A stretch of 64,000 nt of DNA from Polyangiaceae bacterium (GTDB lineage Bacteria; Myxococcota_A; Polyangia; Polyangiales; Polyangiaceae). Below the pieces are notes generated by a model. The model saw only the letters and a list, made by a program, of their open reading frames with translations. It did not search any database and had not been told where the DNA came from. Below, in pieces: positions 33,391 to 41,661 of this stretch. The translations under genes and the position numbers were made by a program. Location of the stretch: assembly GCA_013361525.1 (NCBI GenBank), contig JABFXY010000028.1:1-64000 (forward strand), read 5' to 3'. Position 1 is the first letter of the stretch. Each line of letters starts with the position of its first letter.

Positions 33391-36300
33391 GTGACCGTCG
33401 AGTTCGTGCACCTGCACGTCCATAGCCAGTACTCGCTGCTCGACGGAGCCCTCCGCGTCAAAGACCTCGCTTCGCGTGTGAAGGGCATGGGCATGAAGGC
33501 CGTGGCGCTGACCGACCACGGCAACATGTTCGGCATCATCCAGCACTACCTCGCCTGCAAGGAGCAAGGCGTGAGTGCCATTTTGGGCTGCGAGGTGAAC
33601 GTCGCCCGACCTCGCGCTCCGGGGGGCCCCCCGCCGAAGCCGTCGGCGTCCGCGGACCTCGGCGAGGACCTCCCGGTCGATCACCTGGTGCTCTTGGCGG
33701 GGTCGGAGCAGGGCTACAAGAACCTCGTCCGGATCGTGTCGGCGGGACACCTCGAGCCGGTGAGCTCGCGCGCGCCGAGCGTCTCGATCGACAAGATCGC
33801 CGCGCACAGCAAGGGCCTCATCGGCTTGACCGGGTGCATGGGTGGCGTCGCCGCGCAGCGGATCCTCGAGCATGGCGAGGGCGCGGGCCACAAGGTCCTC
33901 GCCGAGCTGCGCGACGTGTTCGAGCCGGGCGGGCTCTACGTCGAGCTGCAGGACCACGGCTTGCCGGAGCAGCCGATCGTCAACGGCATCCTCGCGAAGG
34001 CCGCCCGCGAGCTCGATCTGCGGCTGGTCGCGACGAACGACGTGCACTTCCCTGGGCGAGACGACGGCGAGAGCCAGCTCGTCTTGTCGTGCATCGCGCA
34101 GAACCGCGCGTTTTCGGATGCCCACGCCGGCCACCACGGCAGCTACGAGATGTTCCTCAAGTCGCCGGCCGAGATGGCGCAGTCGATGACCGACTACCCC
34201 GAGGCCATCCGGGAAACGCTGCCGATCGCCGAACGGTGCACGTCGTTCAAGCTGAAGCTCGGCGAGCCGATGTTGCCGACGTTTCCCCTGCCGCAGGGGT
34301 TCGACACCGACAGCTACTTCCGGCATGTCGCGCGCGAAGGCCTCGACCGGCGCTTCAAGGAAGGCGAGGCGATCGGCACCGTCGTCGATCAAGCCGCGTA
34401 CAAGGCCCGTCTCGAGATCGAGCTCGACGTCATCTGCAAGATGCGGTTTCCGGGCTACTTCCTCATCGTCTGGGACTTCATCCGCTACGCGAAGGAGAAC
34501 GGCATTCCGGTCGGGCCGGGTCGCGGCTCGGGCGCGGGCTCACTCGTCGCGTACGCGCTCCGCATCACCGACCTCGATCCGATTCCGTACAACCTGCTGT
34601 TCGAGCGCTTCCTCAACCCGGAGCGCGTCAGCATGCCGGACTTCGACGTCGACTTCTGCATGGATAGGCGCGACCGCGTCATCCAATACGTCGCCGAGAA
34701 GTACGGCAAACGCAGCGTCGGGCAGATCGCGACGTTCCACGAGCTGAAGAGCCGCAGCGTCATCAAGGACGTCGCGCGCACGATGGCCTTCCCCGCGAAC
34801 GAGGCGCAGCGCATCGCGAGCCTCATCCCGCAGAAGGGCCCGGGCGTGATGTACACGATCCCGGAGGCGCTCGAGATCGAGCCGAAGCTCAAGGCGTTGA
34901 TGGAGAGCGAGGCGAACGTCTCGGAGCTCGTCAAGCAGGCGATGAAGCTCGAGGGCCTCACGCGGCACGCCGGCATGCACGCCGCGGGCGTCGTGATCAG
35001 CGAGGGCGACCTCGACGATCACGTGCCGTGCTTCACGAACAACGGCCTCATCGTCACGCAGTATCACAAGGACGACGTCGAGAAGGCCGGCCTCGTCAAG
35101 TTCGACTTCCTCGGCCTCAAGACGCTCACCGTCATCGACATCGCCGAGAAGCTCGTCAATGCGCGTCCGGACCGCGGCCCCGACAACAAGTTCGAGATTT
35201 CGACGCTGAGGCTCGACGACAGAGAGACCTATCAGCTCCTCCAGTCGGGCGAGACGACGGGTGTGTTCCAGCTCGAGTCGAGCGGCATGCAGCAGCTCTT
35301 CAAGGATCTGCGGCCCGACGCGTTCGAAGACATCGTCGCCGCGGTGGCGCTCTATCGTCCCGGCCCGCTCGGCACCGGCATGGTGAAGGACTTCGTCGAC
35401 TGCAAACACGGTCGCAAGCCCATCCAGAAGATGCACCCGCTCGTCGACGAGCTGCTCGTGCCGACCTACGGCGTCATCGTCTACCAAGAGCAAGTCATGC
35501 AGGTGGCCCAGAAGCTCGCGGGCTATTCGCTCGGCGGCGCCGATCTGCTCCGCCGCGCGATGGGCAAGAAGAAGCCCGAAGAGATGGCGAAGCAGAAGGT
35601 GACGTTCGTCGAGGGCTCCATCAAGAACGGCGTGAGTGAAGAGGACGCCGACCGCATCTTCGGGCTGCTCGAGTTTTTCGCGGGTTACGGGTTCAATAAG
35701 TCACACAGCGCCGCGTACGCGTTGCTCACGTACCACACGGCCTACCTGAAGGCGCACTACCCGGTCGAGTTCCTCTGCGCGCTGATGACGGCCGATCGCG
35801 AGAAGATCGAGAAGGTCGTGCGCATCATCGCGGAGGGCCGTGCGTGGGGTGTCGAGACGCTGCCGCCGGCGATCAACGAGTCGAAGATCGACTTCACCGT
35901 CGTCTACGAAAAGCCCAAGGACGATGCGCCCGCGAGCCGCGGCAAGCGCGCGAAGGTGCGTCTGAAAGACCCGTATCAGCCGAAGATCCGCTTCGGGCTG
36001 GGCGCGATCCGCGGCGTCGGCGAGAGCGCGCTGGAGGCGGTGCTCGACGCGCGCAAAGACGGACCGTTCTTGGATCTGTTCGACTTCGCCGAGCGCATCG
36101 ACGCCAAGCGCGTGAACCGCGGCGTCATGGAGGCGCTCGTCTCCTCTGGCGCATTCGACACGACGCTCGGGCAGCGCGCGATCACGCGTGCGCAAGCGTT
36201 CGCCGCGATCGATCGCGCGCTCGAGCGGTCACGCAGCGCGAGCAAAGATCGCGAGATCGGTCAGACGAGCCTGTTCGGGCTCATGGCTGCGCCGGCGCCT

Positions 36301-37023
36301 GCCCAAGGCGGGGCTGCGGCAAACGGGAAGGATTACCCGCTCGTCGATCCGTGGGATTCGCGCGAGACGCTCGTGAAAGAAAAAGAGGCGCTCGGCTTCT
36401 ACGTCTCCGGCCATCCGCTCGAGCGCTACGGCATCGAGCTCGGGCGCTTCGAGGTCACGCCCGCGAGCCAGCTCGCCACGATGGATCCATGGTCGAGGGT
36501 GCGCATCGCGGGCATGGTCGAGGGCTACCGCGTCCGCATTTTCAAAGGCGGCGGCGGCAAGATCGCGTTCTTCGTGCTGGAAGATCCCACGGGCCGCATC
36601 GAGGTGAAGGTTCGCGAGCGACAGATCGACACGTACGAGCCGGTGCTCACGAGCGGCGAGCCGCTGCTCGTCAGCGGCAAGCTCAGCTTCCCGATGGTGG
36701 AAGAGGGTGAAGACGAGCCGCAAGGCCCGCGCGAACCGACGTTGCTCCTCGACGAAGCGGTGCTGCTCACCGATGCCATTCGCGCGGAGGCACGCGCGGT
36801 TACCTTCCGACTGTCGGCGATGCGCCACACGCCCGCGCAGATCGCCAAGCTTCGCAGCGTCCTCGAATCGTGCGCCGGTGGTTGTTCCGTGCAGATCGCG
36901 ATCGAGCTCGAAGGAAAGGCGGAAGCCCTCCTCTCCGTGCCGTCGATGCGCGTCGAACCGAGCGACGCCTTCTACGCGCAGATCGAAAAGCTCCTCGGCA
37001 CGCGGGTGATCGAGCTGCGCTGA
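33391..37023 (+). CDS. dnaE: DNA polymerase III alpha subunit
   Basis: 1210 residues, GTG start; the replicative polymerase subunit. Order of domains: PHP domain at the N-terminus (VHLHVHSQYSLLDGA is the first metal motif), polymerase palm with PDFDVDF holding two catalytic Asp, fingers (blocks such as YQEQVMQVAQKLAGYSLGG and FAGYGFNKSHSAAYA), helix-hairpin-helix, and a C-terminal OB-fold (RVRIAGMVEGYRVRI). The length is close to the E. coli protein with a modest insertion near residues 70-90 (Pro-rich). It stands alone between divergent and convergent neighbours. Confidence 0.97.
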   Translation: MTVEFVHLHVHSQYSLLDGALRVKDLASRVKGMGMKAVALTDHGNMFGIIQHYLACKEQGVSAILGCEVNVARPRAPGGPPPKPSASADLGEDLPVDHLVLLAGSEQGYKNLVRIVSAGHLEPVSSRAPSVSIDKIAAHSKGLIGLTGCMGGVAAQRILEHGEGAGHKVLAELRDVFEPGGLYVELQDHGLPEQPIVNGILAKAARELDLRLVATNDVHFPGRDDGESQLVLSCIAQNRAFSDAHAGHHGSYEMFLKSPAEMAQSMTDYPEAIRETLPIAERCTSFKLKLGEPMLPTFPLPQGFDTDSYFRHVAREGLDRRFKEGEAIGTVVDQAAYKARLEIELDVICKMRFPGYFLIVWDFIRYAKENGIPVGPGRGSGAGSLVAYALRITDLDPIPYNLLFERFLNPERVSMPDFDVDFCMDRRDRVIQYVAEKYGKRSVGQIATFHELKSRSVIKDVARTMAFPANEAQRIASLIPQKGPGVMYTIPEALEIEPKLKALMESEANVSELVKQAMKLEGLTRHAGMHAAGVVISEGDLDDHVPCFTNNGLIVTQYHKDDVEKAGLVKFDFLGLKTLTVIDIAEKLVNARPDRGPDNKFEISTLRLDDRETYQLLQSGETTGVFQLESSGMQQLFKDLRPDAFEDIVAAVALYRPGPLGTGMVKDFVDCKHGRKPIQKMHPLVDELLVPTYGVIVYQEQVMQVAQKLAGYSLGGADLLRRAMGKKKPEEMAKQKVTFVEGSIKNGVSEEDADRIFGLLEFFAGYGFNKSHSAAYALLTYHTAYLKAHYPVEFLCALMTADREKIEKVVRIIAEGRAWGVETLPPAINESKIDFTVVYEKPKDDAPASRGKRAKVRLKDPYQPKIRFGLGAIRGVGESALEAVLDARKDGPFLDLFDFAERIDAKRVNRGVMEALVSSGAFDTTLGQRAITRAQAFAAIDRALERSRSASKDREIGQTSLFGLMAAPAPAQGGAAANGKDYPLVDPWDSRETLVKEKEALGFYVSGHPLERYGIELGRFEVTPASQLATMDPWSRVRIAGMVEGYRVRIFKGGGGKIAFFVLEDPTGRIEVKVRERQIDTYEPVLTSGEPLLVSGKLSFPMVEEGEDEPQGPREPTLLLDEAVLLTDAIRAEARAVTFRLSAMRHTPAQIAKLRSVLESCAGGCSVQIAIELEGKAEALLSVPSMRVEPSDAFYAQIEKLLGTRVIELR

Positions 37024-37030
37024 TCCGTTC

Positions 37031-37050
37031 GTCGTGCGCGCGCGGAGAAA
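37031..37050 (-). repeat. Family 1 end-motif fragment beside a stop codon
   Basis: GTCGTGCGCGCGCGGAGAAA, the same end motif as in the palindromic repeats at 28.35 and 29.7 kb, without the rest of the element. On the minus strand it directly follows the stop codon (37051-37053) of the LysR gene, and lies 7 bp beyond the dnaE stop. Confidence 0.65.
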
Positions 37051-37941
37051 CTAGCGCAGCGGCATCTGCTCGAGCTCGGCCGCCAGCGCGCTCAGATCGT
37101 CCGAGCGCGGATGGCCCGACCGCCAGATGAGGCGGAAGAAGTCGCCTGCGAACTTCGCTTTGGGGAGCGGCTCGACGAGGTTCTTCTTCGCGAGGTCGCG
37201 CTCGACGAAGTAGCGCGGCAAGACCGCGACACCTTCGCCGCGCTTCGCTTGTGCGGCGACGGCGGCGATGGTGCCGAGGCGTTGCACGCGGCTGAAGCGC
37301 CAGACTTCGCGCGGCGGGCGGCCGTCGAGGAAGTACCGAAAGAGCGGAAGGTCCGCGTGGATGTCGAGCAGGGTGTGGCTGGACGCGTCCTTCGAGGTCT
37401 TGAGCGGCAACCTCTGAAGAAGCGTCGGGGCGGCGACCAGCGCGTACTTCTCTTCGTGGAGGCTCGCCGTCTCGAGACCCGGATGCGAGAAGCGCGCGCT
37501 CGTCACGATGGCATCGACGCTTCCCGCGCCGAGCGCGGCGAGGAGCGCGTCGCTGTCGCCGAAGTAGAGGTGCAAGTTGCGCTCCGGCCGCGCGGTGGAG
37601 AGCGGACCGAGGGCCGGGACGATCCACGACATGCCGAGCTCGAAACGCGTGCCGAGGACGAGGTCGAAGGGCGGCGGCGACTCGGCCGTTGCAACCAGGC
37701 ACCTCCGCGCCGCATCGAGCGCTTGCCGCGCGTGGGGCAGCGCACGCTCCCCGGCCTTGCTGAGGCGGCACGACCGCGTGGTGCGCACGAAGAGCCGCTC
37801 GCCGAGCTGCTCCTCGAGGCGCCGGATCCGATCGCTGAAGGCTGCTGGGGAGAGCGCGACCTCGCGGGCTGCGCGCCGGAAGCTCTTGTGGTGCGCAGCA
37901 GCCGTGAAACATCGCAGCGACTCGGTGTCAGGCAGGTGCAT
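37051..37941 (-). CDS. LysR-family transcriptional regulator
   Basis: 296 residues from ATG 37941; ATG 37950 is also possible. The N-terminal winged helix-turn-helix is FRRAAREVALSPAAFSDRIRRLEEQLG cut at its usual positions, followed by LFVRTTRSCRLSKAGE. The remaining 220 residues form the periplasmic-binding-protein-like effector domain. It usually controls a neighbouring or divergent gene; here the MoxR ATPase follows 52 bp away on the same strand and dnaE is convergent, so the target is not evident. Confidence 0.9.
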   Translation of the reverse strand: MHLPDTESLRCFTAAAHHKSFRRAAREVALSPAAFSDRIRRLEEQLGERLFVRTTRSCRLSKAGERALPHARQALDAARRCLVATAESPPPFDLVLGTRFELGMSWIVPALGPLSTARPERNLHLYFGDSDALLAALGAGSVDAIVTSARFSHPGLETASLHEEKYALVAAPTLLQRLPLKTSKDASSHTLLDIHADLPLFRYFLDGRPPREVWRFSRVQRLGTIAAVAAQAKRGEGVAVLPRYFVERDLAKKNLVEPLPKAKFAGDFFRLIWRSGHPRSDDLSALAAELEQMPLR

Positions 37942-37993
37942 ACGCTCCATCGTCGACGGTTCGGCGCTGCCGAACAATGCCGACGATGCCCGG

Positions 37994-38932
37994 TCAGACG
38001 ACGCGATCGATCTCGGCTTCGGCTCGGAAGCGGTCGTCCTGGTGCTTCAGCAGCAGACCGAGGGTCTGACGCGCCGTCTCGGCGTCGAGGCTGCTTTTTC
38101 CGAGGAGGAGCAACGCGCGCGCCCAATCCAAGGTCTCGCCGATGCTGGGAGCCTTGCGCAGATCGAGGCGGCGAAGCGCATCGACGAAGCGGATGAGCTG
38201 CTCGGCGAGGGCTTTTTCGATGCCCGGGACGCGCTCTTCCAGGATCCGAAGCTCACGCTCGGGTGACGGGTAGTCGACGAACGCGTGAAGACATCGGCGG
38301 CGCAGAGCGTCCGTCATCTCTCGCGTGCCGTTCGTGGTCAGGACGACGAGCGGCGTGTGTTTCGCGCGGACGGTGCCGATCTCGGGGATCGTGACCTGCA
38401 TGTCAGCCAGGAGCTCGAGCAAAAATGCCTCGAACTCCGGGTCGGCACGGTCGACCTCGTCGACGAGCAGCACGGTCGGAGTGTCGCTCTCGAGCGCGGC
38501 GAGGAGAGGGCGCGAGACCAGGAATCGGCGGTCGAAGAAGCTCGCTTCGGAGGACGCGACGGCGCGGACCGCGTCGGCAACCGTCGCGGATCCTTGGACG
38601 GTCTTTGCGAGCGCGTCCCGAACGAGGGTCGCGACGAGCATCTGCTTCGCGTAGTCCCACTCGTAGAGCGCCTTGCCCTCGTCGAGCCCCTCGTAACAGG
38701 AGAGCCGTACGAGCGTTCTTCCGAGAGCCTGTGCGGCCGCCTTCGCGAGCTCGGTTTTCCCCACACCGGGCGGGCCTTCGACGAGCACGGGACGGCCCAA
38801 TTTCCCCGCCAACCACACCACGAGCGCCGTCTCGGGGTCGGCGATGTAACCCGTCGCGGCGAGGGCTCCACCCAGCAGCTCGGGCGTGCTGCCGTCGAGC
38901 GTCAGCGGAGGGTTGGAAGCGGCACCAGACAC
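37994..38932 (-). CDS. MoxR-family AAA+ ATPase
   Basis: 312 residues. Walker A GPPGVGKTEL (about 54-63), Walker B VLLVDEVDRADPEF, sensor 1 VVLTTNGTREMTDALRRRCL with the arginine finger region, and the lid domain that follows are all present. MoxR ATPases act as chaperones that insert metals or assemble VWA-domain complexes, but no VWA partner gene is adjacent here. The 48-bp region upstream is shared with the divergent DUF4388 gene. Confidence 0.9.
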   Translation of the reverse strand: MSGAASNPPLTLDGSTPELLGGALAATGYIADPETALVVWLAGKLGRPVLVEGPPGVGKTELAKAAAQALGRTLVRLSCYEGLDEGKALYEWDYAKQMLVATLVRDALAKTVQGSATVADAVRAVASSEASFFDRRFLVSRPLLAALESDTPTVLLVDEVDRADPEFEAFLLELLADMQVTIPEIGTVRAKHTPLVVLTTNGTREMTDALRRRCLHAFVDYPSPERELRILEERVPGIEKALAEQLIRFVDALRRLDLRKAPSIGETLDWARALLLLGKSSLDAETARQTLGLLLKHQDDRFRAEAEIDRVV

Positions 38933-38980
38933 GATGGACTTCTACGCTTTGCTGGTTCCCTAGTAAAAGTATTCTCTCAG

Positions 38981-40252
38981 ATGTCCGAAGACCGCGCTGA
39001 TCTGGTTCGCGTCGATCCCACGGGGACGGCCCATCCGGTGGGCAGGATCGCGAGTCAGATGATGCGCGGGCGGCAGGGGATCTTCCGCGTGATGCCGGGG
39101 CCGAACCACCTCGTCTTCATGCGCCACGTCGGCGAAGACGGCCGGCGCGACGAGCACGACGGCGCGATCTGCCGCTTAGCGGGAGAGATCACGTTACCCG
39201 GGGCCATCTGCGACATCGTGTCGCTCATCGGGCAGGTCGCGTGGAAAGGCGAGCTCATCGTGATGAGCCCCAGCGCGACGCGCTCCGTGTACTTCGATGG
39301 CGGGCAGGTCATCTGCGCGACCTCGACGGCGGAGGGCGAGCGGCTCGGCGAGGTGCTCTATCGCTACGGCGCGCTCACGCGCGAGCAGGTCGACGCGACC
39401 GCGAAGGCCGTCAACAGCGAGCAACGCTTCGGCGAGAGCGCGGTGAAGCTCGGCTTCATCAGCCGCGAAAAGCTCTACCAGATCATGGTGAAGCAGACCG
39501 AAGAGGTCGTGTACGCCGTGCTGCTCGTGAGCGACGGGATGTTCTACTTCCTCGACACGTTCGACGAGAAGCGCCTGCCCGCGCACCTCAACTTGAGCGT
39601 CGGGTCGCTCTTGATGGAAGGCGTGCGCCGCATGGACGAGACGCGCTACTTCCGCGAGCGCATCCCGAGCGAGCTGCACGTTCCGGCGAGGGTTCCGGGC
39701 CGCGGGGCCCCGACCGACGAAGGCGCCGAGGTGCTCGCGCCCATCTACAACGCGATCGACGGCCAGCGCAGCGTCGCCGATATCTGCCGCGTCGTCGGCC
39801 AGGGCGAGTTCGAGGTGACGCACGCGATCTTCCAGCTTCTCCAATCGGGCGCGATCGTGGTGCAGCCGCCGAAGATCACGGGGCCCGCGGCGATCGTCGC
39901 GCGCTTCAACGAGGCCGTGAGTCTGCTGCTCTCCACGATCGATCAGTCCGGCCGCGGCCAAGAGGTACGCGAGCAGCTGTCGAGCTTTGCCACGGGGGCG
40001 GGCGTTTACGACGCGCTCTTCATGGGCGCCGGCCCCGCGCCCGACGGGACGCTGAACGTCGAAAGGATGCTCGACAACATCCAGATGCTCGCCGGCCCCG
40101 GGGAGGCGGGCGAGAACATGCTGTCGCAATGGCTGTACGAATACGCGTCGTTCGGTCTGTTCGTGTCGGAGCCCATTCTGCGGTCCAACGACAAGCAACA
40201 CACCACCGCCCGCAAGGTCGGCGAGCTCATCGCGCCCTTGGCTCCCAAGTGA
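38981..40252 (+). CDS. DUF4388-type regulatory protein
   Basis: 423 residues from ATG 38981. The N-terminal third (LAGEITLPGAICDIVSLIGQ, then GELIVMSPSATRSVYFDGGQV and LGEVLYRYGALT) is the DUF4388/PATAN-type domain seen in myxobacterial and cyanobacterial signalling proteins. A second segment (EEVVYAVLLVSDGMFYFLD) continues the pattern, and the C-terminal part has a winged-helix feel (DICRVVGQGEFEVTHAIFQLLQSGAI). Cytoplasmic. It diverges from the MoxR ATPase and is followed 23 bp later by bamD. Confidence 0.82.
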   Translation: MSEDRADLVRVDPTGTAHPVGRIASQMMRGRQGIFRVMPGPNHLVFMRHVGEDGRRDEHDGAICRLAGEITLPGAICDIVSLIGQVAWKGELIVMSPSATRSVYFDGGQVICATSTAEGERLGEVLYRYGALTREQVDATAKAVNSEQRFGESAVKLGFISREKLYQIMVKQTEEVVYAVLLVSDGMFYFLDTFDEKRLPAHLNLSVGSLLMEGVRRMDETRYFRERIPSELHVPARVPGRGAPTDEGAEVLAPIYNAIDGQRSVADICRVVGQGEFEVTHAIFQLLQSGAIVVQPPKITGPAAIVARFNEAVSLLLSTIDQSGRGQEVREQLSSFATGAGVYDALFMGAGPAPDGTLNVERMLDNIQMLAGPGEAGENMLSQWLYEYASFGLFVSEPILRSNDKQHTTARKVGELIAPLAPK

Positions 40253-40275
40253 CCTTGGCGTAAGACGCCGCGCGG

Positions 40276-41226
40276 ATGCGCTCTTCGACCATCATGTTGT
40301 CGCGTGCTCGGCGCTGCGTGGGGACGCTCGTCGCCCTCGCCTCGCTCACCGGCGCGCTCGCGACGGGAACCGGGTGCTCCACCGTCGCGTCGAGCGGCGG
40401 GCCGAAGACGCTCACGTACACCGAGGACGCAAAAAAAGCGTACGAAGAAGCGATGCAGTCCTTCCGCTCGAAGGACTGGGAGAGCGCGCGGCCGCTCTTC
40501 GAAGAGGTGAAGAAGAAGTTCTCGCAGAGCCGCTATGCGCGCCTCGCCGAGCTTCGCCTCGCCGACATCGAGTTCGCGCAGGAGAAGTACACCGACGCGA
40601 TCAGCCAGTACCGCAGCTTCGTCACGACCTACCGCACCGACCGCGAGGTCGAATACGCGCGGTACAAGCTCGCCAAGGCCCTCTACTTCGACATCAGCGA
40701 CACGTTCCTCCAGCCCCCGGCGGAGGAGCGGGATCAAGCGACGACGCTCGATGCGCACCGCGAGCTCCGGGCGTTCGTGCGCGCGTTCCCGCGCAGCCGC
40801 TATCGCAAGGACGTCGACTACATGCTCGAGGTCGTCCTCGGCCGGCTCGCGCGCCACGAGCTCTACGTCGCGCGCTACTACCGAAAGCGCGAGAACTACG
40901 ACGCCGCGATCGCGCGCATCGACTACGTGTTGAAGACGTACCCGAACTCCGGCCTCGACCCGGAGGCGCTCGTTCTCAAGGGCGAGACGCTCATGATGAT
41001 GAACCGCCGCAAAGAGGCGAAGCTCATCTTCGAGCTGGTCGTGAAGGATTGGGGTGGCCCGTTCGGACAGGACGCGAAGGCTTTCCTCGAGGAGCTCAAG
41101 AACCCCTCGCAAGATCCGCCCGATATCAAGCGCCCGGCGGATCCCGGCCCGCCGGCGCCGAAGCCCGATCCGAAGAAGACGACGCCGGCGGCTCCTGCAC
41201 CGCCCGCCGCGCCGAAGAAGCCGTGA
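40276..41226 (+). CDS. bamD: Outer-membrane assembly lipoprotein BamD
   Basis: 316 residues. The signal peptide ends ATGTGCS, so it is a lipoprotein. Five TPR-like units follow, starting KKAYEEAMQSFRSKDWESAR and including ALYFDISDTFLQPPAEERDQ, the pocket region that in BamD proteins contacts BamA and nascent beta-barrels; HRELRAFVRAFPRSRY is also characteristic. The C-terminal Pro/Lys-rich tail (about 270-316) is an extension not found in short homologues. Its stop overlaps the next start (GTGA). Confidence 0.9.
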   Translation: MRSSTIMLSRARRCVGTLVALASLTGALATGTGCSTVASSGGPKTLTYTEDAKKAYEEAMQSFRSKDWESARPLFEEVKKKFSQSRYARLAELRLADIEFAQEKYTDAISQYRSFVTTYRTDREVEYARYKLAKALYFDISDTFLQPPAEERDQATTLDAHRELRAFVRAFPRSRYRKDVDYMLEVVLGRLARHELYVARYYRKRENYDAAIARIDYVLKTYPNSGLDPEALVLKGETLMMMNRRKEAKLIFELVVKDWGGPFGQDAKAFLEELKNPSQDPPDIKRPADPGPPAPKPDPKKTTPAAPAPPAAPKKP

Positions 41227-41507
41227 GCACCCCCGAGCACGGTGTCCGCTTCGAGCTGGTCCTCGAAGAGCGGGAAGGGGAGCGCGCGGTGTATCAGGGC
41301 TTCGCGTTCACGCCCGAACGCAGCATCCCGCTGGTCGTGGTGGCGGAGATTGCCTCGGCGAAGGCGCGCATCGGCGGCGAGGAACGTCCGGCGAACGCCG
41401 ACGCGCTCGAGAAGGCGGCAGCGGCGCTGGTGCGAGCCGCGACGCGCGCGGAGCTCGCCGAAGGCGCAGCGGTGCCGCGGAAAATCGTTCGCTGGCGAGC
41501 GCTCTGA
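41223..41507 (+). CDS. Small conserved hypothetical protein
   Basis: 94 residues from GTG 41223, overlapping the bamD stop by 4 bp and therefore co-translated with it. The chain is soluble, beta then alpha: FELVLEEREGERAVYQGFAF, VVVAEIASAKARI, LEKAAAALVRAATRAELAEG. No domain was recognised. Coupling to bamD is the only functional hint. The hairpin cluster directly at its stop is the probable terminator. Confidence 0.7.
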   Translation: MSTPEHGVRFELVLEEREGERAVYQGFAFTPERSIPLVVVAEIASAKARIGGEERPANADALEKAAAALVRAATRAELAEGAAVPRKIVRWRAL

Positions 41508-41540
41508 CGAGGTCTTCGCTCTCCGAGCGAAGACCTCGTC
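41506..41540. terminator. Perfect 16-bp hairpin at the bamD operon end
   Basis: Arms GACGAGGTCTTCGCTC (41506-41521) and its exact complement (41525-41540) with a 3-nt loop, starting within the stop codon of the upstream gene. It is followed by a second, imperfect nested inverted repeat (AGGCTTCGGG at 41547-41556 with CCCGAAGCCT at 41601-41610, and GGCTAC with GTAGCC outside it). The arrangement suggests a bidirectional terminator between convergent genes. Confidence 0.75.
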
Positions 41541-41634
41541 GGCTACAGGCTTCGGGCTCCGGGCTTCAGCGAGCCCACGCAACGGGACCGTCGAGTCTCA
41601 CCCGAAGCCTCAAGCCCGACGTCCGTAGCCCCGA

Positions 41635-41658
41635 GGGTTTCGCCCGCTGGCGAAACCC
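41635..41658 (-). terminator. Hairpin at the end of the aconitase-like gene
   Basis: A perfect 10-bp inverted repeat GGGTTTCGCC (41635-41644) and GGCGAAACCC (41649-41658) with loop CGCT, 3 bp beyond the stop codon of the minus-strand gene at 41662. Confidence 0.7.
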
Positions 41659-41661
41659 GAG

